Assembly (NCBI RefSeq): GCF_012641335.1
Contig: NZ_JABAID010000002.1
Span: 372,001-436,000, forward strand
DNA: 64,000 nt
Direction: 5' to 3'
From: Novosphingobium sp. ERN07
GTDB taxonomy: Bacteria > Pseudomonadota > Alphaproteobacteria > Sphingomonadales > Sphingomonadaceae
Positions within the stretch are counted from its first letter, which is position 1. Each line of letters opens with the position of its first letter. This document shows positions 1 to 8,000 of the stretch, one piece after another. The translations under genes and the position numbers were made by a program. The notes under the pieces were generated by a model. The model worked only from the letters and a program-made list of their open reading frames with translations, was not told the DNA's origin and made no database searches.

Positions 1-32
1 GCGAGGAAAACCTGCTGGCGAAGATCCTGTAA
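1..32 (+). CDS. C-terminal tail of an upstream gene (partial)
   Basis: An open frame enters from the left edge and ends in TAA at 30-32, giving a tail that reads EENLLAKIL. Nothing can be said about function from nine residues. It is called a gene end only because the frame stops cleanly and is followed by a leader-like region before rne; it could be chance. Confidence 0.35.
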   Translation, partial: EENLLAKIL

Positions 33-395
33 TCGTGGGAGAAAGAAGCGAAATCGCTCCTCTGCCACGCCACAAGGTTGATGTAGTGATGATGAGCCGC
101 GTTTCGTTCCTGCCAAACTGCCCCACGAGGGCAGTTGCGGCTTGGACGATTTGCGACACGCGCATTTCGCCGCGAATTGTCTTCATTGCAGACACAAACC
201 AACCGCCGCCGGGCGGCGAGCGACAGGGCAAGGCAGCCGAGATGCTGCGCGCCGAAACGCTCCGATCCGGCAAACCCGCATTCGCGATCACCGCTGACAC
301 GGAACCATTCCGGTCGCCACGGTGCCGCGCATCCCACAAGATCCGCGCCAGACACGCAGGGGCAACCCGGCGGCGGCGCGGCTGGAGAATTTATA
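33..395 (+). other. Long leader / intergenic region before rne
   Basis: This 363-base stretch has open frames on the plus strand, but their translations are rich in Arg, Pro and Cys and look like non-coding GC-rich DNA, so no gene is called. It ends with a clear ribosome-binding site (GGAGA at 384-388) for rne. RNase E mRNAs in enterobacteria have long autoregulatory 5' leaders; whether this one acts that way is inference from its length and position only. No strong promoter was identified. Confidence 0.4.
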
Positions 396-3176
396 ATGAC
401 CACGCGCATGTTAATCGATGCGCGCCACCAGGAAGAAACCCGGGTGGCGGTGCTGAAGGGCAATCGGATTGAAGAGTTCGACTTTGAATCTGCCGATCAC
501 AAGCAGATCAAGGGCAATATCTACCTCGCCAAGGTAACACGAGTAGAACCATCGTTGCAGGCGGCGTTCGTCGATTTCGGCGGCAACCGGCACGGGTTCC
601 TTGCGTTCAGCGAAATCCACCCTGACTACTATCAGATTCCCAAGGAAGACCGCGAAGCGCTGCTGGCTGAAGAGGCCGCGCACGCTGAGGAAGAGGCCGC
701 GCTGCGCGCCGCCGAAGACGCGGACGACGAAGATTACGCCGATGGCGAAAGCTATGATTCCGAAGATGGCGTGACCGAAGTCGACACGTCGGAAAAGGAT
801 CAGGTCGCCACCATCGAAGGTGGTGTGGTCGAGAACGGGTTCGACCACGACGCCGAAGAAAACTACGACGCCGAAGCGTCGGACGCTTCCGATGAAGGCG
901 AAGACGGTGGTGATAATCGTCGTCGCGGGCGGCAGGGCCGTCGCCGTCAGGGTGGCCGTTCGCAGGGCAAGGAAGCCGACGAACTGCGCGCCAAGCGCAT
1001 GGCACTGCGCCGCCGTTACAAGATTCAGGACGTGATCCAGCGCCGTCAGGTGCTGCTGGTGCAGGTCGTCAAGGAAGAGCGTGGGAACAAGGGCGCTGCC
1101 CTCACCACCTATCTCAGCCTTGCGGGCCGTTACTGCGTGCTCATGCCGAATTCGAGCCACGGTGGCGGCATCAGCCGCAAGATCAACTCTTCGGCTGATC
1201 GCAAGCGGTTGAAAACGATCATTTCCGAACTTGAACTGCCGCGTTCGATGTCGTGCATCGTGCGCACCGCCGGGTTGCAGCGCACCAAGACCGAGATCAA
1301 GCGCGACTTCGACTACCTCGCCCGCCTTTGGGACGAGATTCGCGAACGCACGATGACGTCGGTTGCGCCTGCGCTGATCCATTCGGATTCCGATCTAATC
1401 AAGCGCGCGATCCGCGACATCTACAATCGCGAAATCGAGGAAGTGGTGGTCGAAGGCGAGTACGGATATCGTGCTGCCAAGGACTTCATGAAGCTGCTGA
1501 TGCCCAGCCACGCCAAGCGGGTGAAGGCCTATGCCGATCCGGTGCCGCTGTTCCAGCGCTATGGCGCGGAAGACCAGTTGACCGCGATGTATGATCCGGT
1601 GGTCCAGCTCAAGAGCGGCGGCTATCTGGTGATCAACCCGACCGAAGCGCTGGTTTCGATCGACATCAACTCTGGCCGTTCCACCAAGGAACACGGCATC
1701 GAACAGACCGCCGTTGCCACCAACCTTGAAGCGGCGCGCGAAATCGCCCGCCAGCTTCGCCTGCGCGACATGGCCGGGCTGGTCGTGATCGACTTCATCG
1801 ACATGGAATACGGATCGAACGTCCGCAAGGTCGAGAAGGCGATGAAAGACGCGCTGAAGAACGACCGGGCGCGCATTCAGGTGGGCCGTATTTCGGGCTT
1901 CGGCCTGATGGAAATGAGCCGCCAGCGCCTGCGCACGGGCGTGCTGGAAGCGACGACGCGCGGTTGCCCGCACTGCGATGGCACCGGGCTTGTCCGTACC
2001 GCTTCGTCTGCCGGTCTTTCGGCGCTGCGCCTGATCGAAGACGAAGCTGCCAAGGGCAAGGGCAACGTGGTTTCGCTCTATGCTTCGCAGGAAGCGGCGA
2101 TCTATGTGCTGAACGCCAAGCGCACCGACCTTGCCGAGATCGAGGAGCGCTATGGCGTTTCGGTCGAGGTCATCCCCGAAGGCGAGAACGAGGGCGCGAA
2201 GATGCGCGTTGCCTCGCGCGGACCGAAGCCGGAGTTCGTGCCGCGCTTCGAGCCGATCATCGAGCCTGAGGAAGAGGACGATATCGTCGAGGACAGCTAC
2301 GACGACGAGGACGAAGCCGAAGAACAGACCGCTGGCCGCGAAAGCGACGAGGGCGAGCGTGGCGACAACCGCCGCAAGCGCCGCAAGCGCCGCCGTGGGC
2401 GCAACCGCGACCGTCGTGAAGACGGTGGCGAAGGTGCTGCCGAAGGTGAGGCTGGCTCTGAAGCCGAGGGTGACGACAGCGAAGGCGACGATGCCGGGAC
2501 GGAAGCACCTGAAGGCGGTAGCGAAAGCGCGGACGAGAACGAGCGTGGGCCGCGCAAGCGCCGTCGGCGCGGGCGTCGTCGGCGTGGCGGCCGTGAGAAC
2601 GGCGAAGACGCGGGTGAGCAGGCCGATGCAGAAGATGGTGCCGATGCGCCGGTCGAAGCCGAGGCGGCTCCTGCTGTCGCAGAGGTAGAGGCGGAACCTG
2701 CGCCGGTGGTCGAGGCTGCGCCTGCCGAAGCGCCGGCTAAGCCCAAGCGCACGCGCAAGAAGAAGGTTGAAGTGGCGGCTGAGGCCGTTGCCGAGGTTGC
2801 GCCTGCGGTGGAAGTAGCGGAACCGGTTGCCGAAGCGGCGGCGGAACCTTCTGAGGCCCCAGTTCCGGCCCAAGTTCCGGCCAAGCCGAAGCGCACGCGC
2901 AAGAAGAAGGTTGAGGCCGAAGCCGTGGTTGCGGCTGAGGAAGCGCCCGACGTTGTGGTGGAAGCCGCTGCGGAACCTGCGGTGGCCCCTGCTCCGGCCA
3001 AGCCGAAGCGCACGCGCAAGAAGAAGGCCGACGCCGTGGCGGCAGATGCCGCGCCGACCGAAGCAGTCACTGCCGAAGCGCCCGCTGCGGACGAGGCTGC
3101 CACACCGGCAGCCGCCGATAACGCCGACGATGCCTCACCGCGTCGTGGCTGGTGGCAGCGCACGTTCGGGGCTTGA
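396..3176 (+). CDS. rne: Ribonuclease E/G family endoribonuclease
   Basis: Endoribonuclease for mRNA decay and rRNA/tRNA processing and scaffold of the RNA degradosome. The 926-residue protein starts MTTRMLIDA at ATG 396, eight bases after GGAGA. The S1 domain is split by an acidic Asp/Glu-rich insertion at about residues 85-205, as in other alphaproteobacterial RNase E proteins. Catalytic aspartates are visible in SIDIN (D423) and in IDFID (D466), and the zinc-link CPHC follows at about residues 524-527. The C-terminal 300 residues are low complexity: Arg-rich blocks such as RRKRRKRRRGR, then Ala/Glu/Pro stretches with three copies of KPKRTRKKK (around 2741, 2884 and 3003). That tail is the expected RNA- and partner-binding scaffold. 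The gene is monocistronic, with a terminator 20 bases after the stop. Confidence 0.95.
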   Translation: MTTRMLIDARHQEETRVAVLKGNRIEEFDFESADHKQIKGNIYLAKVTRVEPSLQAAFVDFGGNRHGFLAFSEIHPDYYQIPKEDREALLAEEAAHAEEEAALRAAEDADDEDYADGESYDSEDGVTEVDTSEKDQVATIEGGVVENGFDHDAEENYDAEASDASDEGEDGGDNRRRGRQGRRRQGGRSQGKEADELRAKRMALRRRYKIQDVIQRRQVLLVQVVKEERGNKGAALTTYLSLAGRYCVLMPNSSHGGGISRKINSSADRKRLKTIISELELPRSMSCIVRTAGLQRTKTEIKRDFDYLARLWDEIRERTMTSVAPALIHSDSDLIKRAIRDIYNREIEEVVVEGEYGYRAAKDFMKLLMPSHAKRVKAYADPVPLFQRYGAEDQLTAMYDPVVQLKSGGYLVINPTEALVSIDINSGRSTKEHGIEQTAVATNLEAAREIARQLRLRDMAGLVVIDFIDMEYGSNVRKVEKAMKDALKNDRARIQVGRISGFGLMEMSRQRLRTGVLEATTRGCPHCDGTGLVRTASSAGLSALRLIEDEAAKGKGNVVSLYASQEAAIYVLNAKRTDLAEIEERYGVSVEVIPEGENEGAKMRVASRGPKPEFVPRFEPIIEPEEEDDIVEDSYDDEDEAEEQTAGRESDEGERGDNRRKRRKRRRGRNRDRREDGGEGAAEGEAGSEAEGDDSEGDDAGTEAPEGGSESADENERGPRKRRRRGRRRRGGRENGEDAGEQADAEDGADAPVEAEAAPAVAEVEAEPAPVVEAAPAEAPAKPKRTRKKKVEVAAEAVAEVAPAVEVAEPVAEAAAEPSEAPVPAQVPAKPKRTRKKKVEAEAVVAAEEAPDVVVEAAAEPAVAPAPAKPKRTRKKKADAVAADAAPTEAVTAEAPAADEAATPAAADNADDASPRRGWWQRTFGA

Positions 3177-3195
3177 TCGCCCTTGAACCAATAGC

Positions 3196-3226
3196 AAAAG
3201 GCCCCGCTTCACGGCGGGGCCTTTTT
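3196..3226. terminator. Bidirectional rho-independent terminator after rne
   Basis: A perfect 8-bp stem (GGCCCCGC at 3200-3207 with GCGGGGCC at 3214-3221, 6-base loop) is flanked by AAAA on the left and TTTTT on the right. It therefore serves rne on plus and the convergent methyltransferase gene on minus. Confidence 0.9.
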
Positions 3227-3230
3227 CGTT

Positions 3231-3878
3231 TCAGGCGCGTTTCATGGCCGCGCCCCACTCCATCCATGCCGCCCACTTGGGCATTCCGGGCATGTAGGTC
3301 TGCCCCGTTTGCGAAACATCGAACCCGGCCTGCTGCACCGGGGCGGTAACCGGGCGACTGAGATGGCACCCGCCCATCAGCGGCTTCCACAGCGGTTCGA
3401 TCCGGCGCTGCCAGCGCGCAACCTTGCCATCGGGGCTGAGACCATGTTCGAGAAACAGCAAGATGCCGCCGGGCTTGAGGATCCGGCGCAGTTCGGACAG
3501 GACTTTCGCCGGATCGTGGACCGAGCAGAGCGTGTAGGTGCAGACGGCGGTGTCGAAGCTCTCGCTCTCGAACGGGATGTCCTCGCCCACGCCTTCGCGG
3601 ATATCGGCCTGCCAGCCCTTCTGCGCCGCGGCATCGCGCGCGTAGTCGAGCAACTTGCCAGAAGGGTCTATGCCGGCAAATCCAGCGACGCGGGCGGTAT
3701 CGTAGAACTGCTGGTTCAACCCGCCGCCGCAGCCTATCTCGAACACCCGGCCCTGCGCGAGGGGGACGACGCCTGCGCGCAAGTCCATGATCGCGGGCGA
3801 GGCACAGGCGCACTTGATCATGCGGGGCACGACCTGCGCTTCCCAGAACGACTTCAATCCCATCCCCATTCCCCACAA
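3231..3878 (-). CDS. Class I SAM methyltransferase, METTL7/TMT1-like
   Basis: A 215-residue class I methyltransferase. Motif I is VFEIGCGGG (residues 45-53), an acidic residue follows in GIDPSG, and the post-I region has CTYTLCSV and LKPGGILLFLEHG. The tail pattern, with EHG, a Trp-rich stretch and MGGCHLSR, closely parallels the vertebrate METTL7/TMT1 thiol methyltransferases (EHV, then DGCNLTR), so this looks like a bacterial member of that family. The substrate is not shown by the sequence; small thiols or lipids are possible by family analogy. There is no signal peptide. An internal ATG a few codons in is an alternative start. The gene is convergent with rne and shares its terminator. Confidence 0.8.
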   Translation of the reverse strand: MWGMGMGLKSFWEAQVVPRMIKCACASPAIMDLRAGVVPLAQGRVFEIGCGGGLNQQFYDTARVAGFAGIDPSGKLLDYARDAAAQKGWQADIREGVGEDIPFESESFDTAVCTYTLCSVHDPAKVLSELRRILKPGGILLFLEHGLSPDGKVARWQRRIEPLWKPLMGGCHLSRPVTAPVQQAGFDVSQTGQTYMPGMPKWAAWMEWGAAMKRA

Positions 3879-4049
3879 TTGTTATCGAACTGAAACTGCA
3901 TCGCCCACCGTGATGGCGCAAGCGCGTAGGAATGGCGTTTCATTCTGCGGGTGCGGGCCACGCCCACTTTGTTGCGGACGAAACCATGTGACTACTGGTG
4001 CGGTCCGGGCTTTCGGTTATGGTCGGCGCAAGGGACAAAACGCAGGATC

Positions 4050-5429
4050 ATGATGCACGGCCAAACCGCGACGCACGACGAGCACAAGCTGGACGCGGCA
4101 CTTCATGCCCGCCATGTGGCGATGATCGCAATCGGGGGGATCATCGGAGCAGGCCTGTTTGTCGGGTCATCGACATCAATCAACCAGATCGGCCCAGCGG
4201 TGGTCGTCAGCTATGGCATGGCGGGCCTCGTGATTCTGATGATCATGCGGATGTTGAGCGAAATGGCCATGCTCAATCCCGGCGCGGGGTCTTTCACCGA
4301 ACATGTCCGCATCGGCTTTGGCGACAAGTGGGGGCCGCTGGCGGGTTTTGTAACGGGCTGGCTCTACTGGTATTTCTGGGTAATCGTGGTGGCGATCGAG
4401 GCGATCGCCGGTGCGGTGATCCTGGCGTTGTGGCTGCCGTTCGAGGTGTGGCAGATCGGCTGCGTCCTGCTGGCACTGATGACGGTGGTGAACCTGTTCT
4501 CGGCCCGATCCTACGGCGAGTTCGAGTTCTGGCTTTCGGCGGCGAAAGTAGCCGCAATCCTTGGGTTTATCGCCATTGCCGGGCTGTGGGCCTTTGGCGT
4601 GACGTCGCCTGACGGCCCGACCTTCGCCAACATTACCGGCCACGGCGGCTTTGCGCCCAAGGGATGGGGCGCGGTGATCGGCGGGGTGACGAGCGTGATC
4701 TTCGCCCTGTGCGGAGCGGAAATCGCCACGGTGGCCGCTGCAGAATCGCGTGCGCCCGCAAAGGTTATCGCCCGCATGACGGGATCGGTCGCGCTGCGCA
4801 TCCTGCTGTTCTATATCCTGTCGCTGATCCTGATCGTGGCGGTGCAGCCGTGGGACACGGTCGTGCCGGGCCAATCGCCCTTCGCCAGTTCGCTGGGACT
4901 GATGGGCATTCCGGCGGCTGAGACGATCATGAACGCGGTGGTTCTCGTCGCCGTGCTGTCTTGCCTCAATTCCGGCCTTTACGTGACATCGCGCGCTCTG
5001 TTCGGGCTGGCCCGACATGGCGACGCGCCGCAAAGCCTCATCCGGCTGAACAAGCGAAAAGTCCCTGCCCGCGCTACGGTTATCGCCAGCCTGTTCGGCT
5101 ATGGCGCGATGGCGGCATCGGTGCTGTCTCCGGGCGGCGTGTTCAGCTTTCTTGTCAGCGCATCGGGCGCGTTGATGCTGGTGATCTATCTGATGGTCTG
5201 TCTGGCACAGGTCAGGATGCGCCGCATCGTGGAGGCCACCGCGCCGGAGCGGCTCGGCATCCGCATGTGGCTGTTTCCGTGGCTGTCCTATGCCACCATT
5301 GCTGCCATCGTGATCGTGCTGATGGCGATGGGACTTGTGCCCGAATTGCGCGCGCAATTTCTGGCAAGCACATTGACGGTAGCGTTGGCGGCGGGCGCAT
5401 GGTGGCTGCTGCGCCGCAAGCGACCCTGA
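4050..5429 (+). CDS. Amino acid permease, APC superfamily
   Basis: Inner-membrane amino-acid:proton symporter of the APC/AAT group, about 12 helices. The conserved first-helix motif AIGGIIGAGLFVGS is at about residues 30-43 and GAGSFTEH at about 84-91. From ATG 4050 the product is 459 residues, the usual length for GabP/AroP-type permeases; the frame is open about 100 bases further upstream, but that part reads as non-coding and AGGA lies just before 4050. A second ATG immediately follows (4053). The closest functional guess is a GABA- or aromatic/branched-type amino-acid permease; specificity cannot be read. It stands alone, divergent from the methyltransferase gene. Confidence 0.88.
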   Translation: MMHGQTATHDEHKLDAALHARHVAMIAIGGIIGAGLFVGSSTSINQIGPAVVVSYGMAGLVILMIMRMLSEMAMLNPGAGSFTEHVRIGFGDKWGPLAGFVTGWLYWYFWVIVVAIEAIAGAVILALWLPFEVWQIGCVLLALMTVVNLFSARSYGEFEFWLSAAKVAAILGFIAIAGLWAFGVTSPDGPTFANITGHGGFAPKGWGAVIGGVTSVIFALCGAEIATVAAAESRAPAKVIARMTGSVALRILLFYILSLILIVAVQPWDTVVPGQSPFASSLGLMGIPAAETIMNAVVLVAVLSCLNSGLYVTSRALFGLARHGDAPQSLIRLNKRKVPARATVIASLFGYGAMAASVLSPGGVFSFLVSASGALMLVIYLMVCLAQVRMRRIVEATAPERLGIRMWLFPWLSYATIAAIVIVLMAMGLVPELRAQFLASTLTVALAAGAWWLLRRKRP

Positions 5430-5512
5430 ATACCATTTGTCGAGCGCCGGTGGGTGGCACATCGCAGCTTCGATGTGCTAAACGAATTTCCTATTGTTTG
5501 GAGAAGCTTAAC

Positions 5513-6505
5513 ATGCCCGCCTGCCTGATGATCGTTGCAATGGCCACGGCACCCGCGGTGGCACAGGCGGCGGAGATTGGGGCCCGACACCATGTAGGCC
5601 TTTCCCCTGCCATAGCAGCAATCATCGATGCAGCGCTCGCTTCTGGCGATCGGGCGGAGATCGATACGGTGATCCGCACGGCCAAGCGGGCGTTGCCGCA
5701 ATCGGCGGACGCAATCGACCGGTATGTGGCCAGCAGAGTCGACGCACCGATCAGCATTGCGCCACCTGCCCCAACCCCGCCCCCTGTCCTTGCAGCAAAC
5801 AGGAAGACGCCGGGCAACAAGGCGCCATCGGCAGCGAATCAGCCGCCATCTGCCGACGGCGCGCCCGTCAAATGGTCGGGCGAAGGTGAAGCTGGCGCTT
5901 TCGTGAACACCGGCAATGCGCCGGGGATCGGGCTTGTCGGCGGTTTCAAGATGCTGGTTGAGGGCGAAAACTGGCGCATCGGCACCAATGCTCGTGCGGA
6001 CTATCAGGAAACCAACAGCGTCGTCACGCGCGAGCAATACCGGTTTTCGGCAGAGCCGAACTACAAGTTCGACGAGCGCGGCTATCTGTTCGGGTTGGGC
6101 CAGTATGAGCAGGACCGCTTTCAGGGCTTTGCATCACGGTACAGCGTATCCGGCGGTCTTGGCTACAGCGTGCTGAAAAGCGATTCGGCGCGATTGAGCG
6201 TGAAGGCGGGGCCAGCGTGGCGCGTAACAGAGCCGGTGGCGGCCGCGCGCGAATCCGTGGTTGCTGGCCTTGCCTCGATGGAAGCCAAAGTGAAGATCAC
6301 GCCGTCGCTGGAATATAGCCAGGATGCCAGCATCTATTCCGATGCGACGGGCAGCACGTTTTATACGCTGGCTGCGCTGGATTCCAAGCTCATCGGCAAG
6401 TTGAAGGCGCGCTTTTCATACATGGTGCAGCACGAAACCGCGCCCGAACTGGGGCGGTTGGGCACCGATACGACGAGTCGGCTGAGCCTTGTTTACGGGT
6501 TCTGA
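5513..6505 (+). CDS. DUF481 family outer-membrane protein
   Basis: A 330-residue exported protein. The start ATG 5513 follows GGAGAAG by six bases; the frame is open well upstream but overlaps the permease gene. An N-terminal signal peptide ends near AQAAE. A proline/alanine-rich linker at about residues 80-115 follows, and the last 215 residues are alternating beta-strands (GEGEAGAFVNTGN at the start, SLVYGF at the end) typical of DUF481/YdiY 'salt-induced outer membrane protein' barrels, with a terminal aromatic as in porin-like proteins. The role is unknown; family members are induced by osmotic or acid stress in other bacteria. It is 83 bases after the permease gene and could be co-transcribed. 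Confidence 0.8.
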   Translation: MPACLMIVAMATAPAVAQAAEIGARHHVGLSPAIAAIIDAALASGDRAEIDTVIRTAKRALPQSADAIDRYVASRVDAPISIAPPAPTPPPVLAANRKTPGNKAPSAANQPPSADGAPVKWSGEGEAGAFVNTGNAPGIGLVGGFKMLVEGENWRIGTNARADYQETNSVVTREQYRFSAEPNYKFDERGYLFGLGQYEQDRFQGFASRYSVSGGLGYSVLKSDSARLSVKAGPAWRVTEPVAAARESVVAGLASMEAKVKITPSLEYSQDASIYSDATGSTFYTLAALDSKLIGKLKARFSYMVQHETAPELGRLGTDTTSRLSLVYGF

Positions 6506-6514
6506 GAGACGCGA

Positions 6515-6546
6515 AAGTTCAGGTCGACCTTCGTAACCCTGAACTT
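6515..6546. terminator. Hairpin between convergent DUF481 and bamD genes
   Basis: Perfect 9-bp inverted repeat AAGTTCAGG (6515-6523) / CCTGAACTT (6538-6546), 14-base loop. No long T-run follows on either strand, so this is probably a shared transcript-end hairpin. Confidence 0.55.
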
Positions 6547-6571
6547 CATTGCTGACCGACGCCGCCAAGCC

Positions 6572-7378
6572 TCAGGAAGCGGTGGTGCCGGGGGCGTGCT
6601 TGTTCATCAGGTCGTATGAGCGTTCGTACCACTTGTTGCCCGGATAGTTCGTGCCAAGCACGGCTGCGGCCTTTTGCGCTTCCTGCGGCAGGCCGAGCGA
6701 AAGATAGCTTTCGACCAGACGATAGAGCGCTTCGGGCGCATGGCTGGTGGTCTGATACTTTTCCGCGACGGTGCGGAAACGCAGCGTGCCGGCAAGCCAT
6801 TTGCCGCTGCGCTGATACATGCGACCAATCTCCATCTCCTTGCCCGCAAGGTGATCGTTGATCAGGTCGATCTTGAGGCGCGCATCGGCTGCGTAATCGG
6901 TGTTCGGGTAGCGGCGAACCAGCTCATTCATCGCGGTCAGCGCTTGCTGGGTGATCTTCTGATCGCGCGTAACGTCGGAAATCTGTTCGTAATAGCAGAG
7001 TGCCACGAGATAGTACGCGTAGGGCGCGTCCTTGTTGCCGGGGTGGATCGACAGGAAGCGCTGCGCAGACTGGACCGACTTGGCATAATCGCGCGAAACG
7101 TAATAGCTGAACGCCGACATGAGCTGCGCCCGGCGCGCCCAAGGCGAATAGGGATGCTGGCGCTCAACCTCGTCAAACAGGGCTGCGGCCTGCTTTGAAT
7201 CGCCCTTGTCCAGACGATCTTTCGCCGCAGCATAGAGCGTGTCCACATCGCGCGCGACGTAGGCCACATCCTTCTTCTTGTTGCCTCCGCCTGCACAACC
7301 GGCAGTCAGCCCGATGGCCACGGTGGCAGCAGCGATAACGGCGAAGCGCAAGGGGCGGCGCGTGGCAAGATGCGTCAT
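6572..7378 (-). CDS. bamD: Outer membrane assembly lipoprotein BamD
   Basis: Lipoprotein of the BAM complex that folds beta-barrels into the outer membrane. The 268-residue product has a lipoprotein signal with lipobox LTAGC (Cys28), then TPR-like helical repeats with the BamD hallmark YAAAKDRLDKGDSKQAA and the stretch HPYSPWARRAQLM. I chose ATG 7378 because the longer frame adds 26 residues before the signal peptide that do not look like protein. The gene is transcribed away from the downstream Rrf2 regulator gene, whose stop lies 75 bases upstream. Length and repeat content match the family. Confidence 0.93.
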   Translation of the reverse strand: MTHLATRRPLRFAVIAAATVAIGLTAGCAGGGNKKKDVAYVARDVDTLYAAAKDRLDKGDSKQAAALFDEVERQHPYSPWARRAQLMSAFSYYVSRDYAKSVQSAQRFLSIHPGNKDAPYAYYLVALCYYEQISDVTRDQKITQQALTAMNELVRRYPNTDYAADARLKIDLINDHLAGKEMEIGRMYQRSGKWLAGTLRFRTVAEKYQTTSHAPEALYRLVESYLSLGLPQEAQKAAAVLGTNYPGNKWYERSYDLMNKHAPGTTAS

Positions 7379-7452
7379 GCCGACCCTATAGCCAGCAGGT
7401 TCCTGAACGCCAAGTGAAGTTACCGTGTTTTGCGCGAAAGCGATGAAACAGA

Positions 7453-7887
7453 TCACGCTTCGGGGAACGGCGCTTCGACCGCAATCGGATCGGCAAGGGT
7501 GAGACGATCCAGAATTGCGGCGCTTTCATCGCGCAATTGCAGCATAAGGCCACGCAGGCGGCATTCCGCCTCTGGCAGGCAATTGTTGCAATGTTCGTAC
7601 GCGTTGCGACTGGCGCAGGGAACAAGCGCAATACTGCCGCGCGTCAGACGGATGATATCGCCATAGCGGATATCGACCGGCGGCAAGGCGAGTTCATAGC
7701 CGCCGTCCCTGCCCCGATGCGAAACCACGATTCCTTCGCGCGCCATTTCCGAAAGAATCACGGTCAGGAATTTGCGCGGAATGTTTTGCGCTTCGGCAAT
7801 GTCATCAAGGCGTACGGCCCCCTGACCAAAGGTGTCGGCCAGATGCTGGAGGGCGCGGATGGTATATCGCGTCTTTTGCGAAAGCAT
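7453..7887 (-). CDS. Rrf2 family transcriptional regulator
   Basis: A 144-residue winged-helix regulator of the IscR/NsrR/CymR group. The N-terminal MLSQKTRYTIRALQHLA and GRDGGYELALPP (wing) are diagnostic. Four cysteines lie in the sensor loop: C91, C100, C103 and C109 (C-x8-C-x2-C-x5-C). IscR and NsrR use three cysteines in this region to hold an Fe-S cluster, so a redox- or metal-sensing role is likely, but the spacing here differs from both. No iron-sulphur assembly gene is adjacent. A dyad just upstream (7902-7929) may be its own operator. Confidence 0.87.
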   Translation of the reverse strand: MLSQKTRYTIRALQHLADTFGQGAVRLDDIAEAQNIPRKFLTVILSEMAREGIVVSHRGRDGGYELALPPVDIRYGDIIRLTRGSIALVPCASRNAYEHCNNCLPEAECRLRGLMLQLRDESAAILDRLTLADPIAVEAPFPEA

Positions 7888-7901
7888 GAGAAACAGATGA
7901 A

Positions 7902-7929
7902 CGCTGGCGCTGGAATGTCAACGCCAGCG
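7902..7929. promoter_or_regulatory. Inverted repeat upstream of the Rrf2 gene
   Basis: CGCTGGCG (7902-7909) and CGCCAGCG (7922-7929) form a perfect 8-bp dyad 15-42 bases upstream of the Rrf2 start. It is placed for autoregulation or for a hairpin in the leader; which of these is not decided by the sequence. Confidence 0.35.
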
Positions 7930-7961
7930 GTAGAATTAACTGCTCAGTATCGGCGGCAACC

Positions 7962-7986
7962 CACCGGTTTTACCAGAAAACCGGTG
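7962..7986 (-). terminator. Hairpin terminator of the carboxylesterase gene
   Basis: Perfect 10-bp stem CACCGGTTTT / AAAACCGGTG with a 5-base loop, 15 bases beyond the carboxylesterase stop. The T-rich half of the stem supplies the weak pairs; no separate T-run follows. Confidence 0.6.
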
Positions 7987-8000
7987 AGTTGTTGGCGAAC

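Noticed and set aside
1395..2873. Long minus-strand open frame (492 codons) and another at 2297-3163 inside rne
   Set aside because: They are antisense to a certain gene; their translations are Arg/His/Ala/Ser-rich low complexity created by the biased codons of rne.
4176..5462. 428-codon minus-strand frame antisense to the permease
   Set aside because: Composition rich in His, Arg and Gln without hydrophobic periodicity; the plus strand encodes a clear permease with correct helices.
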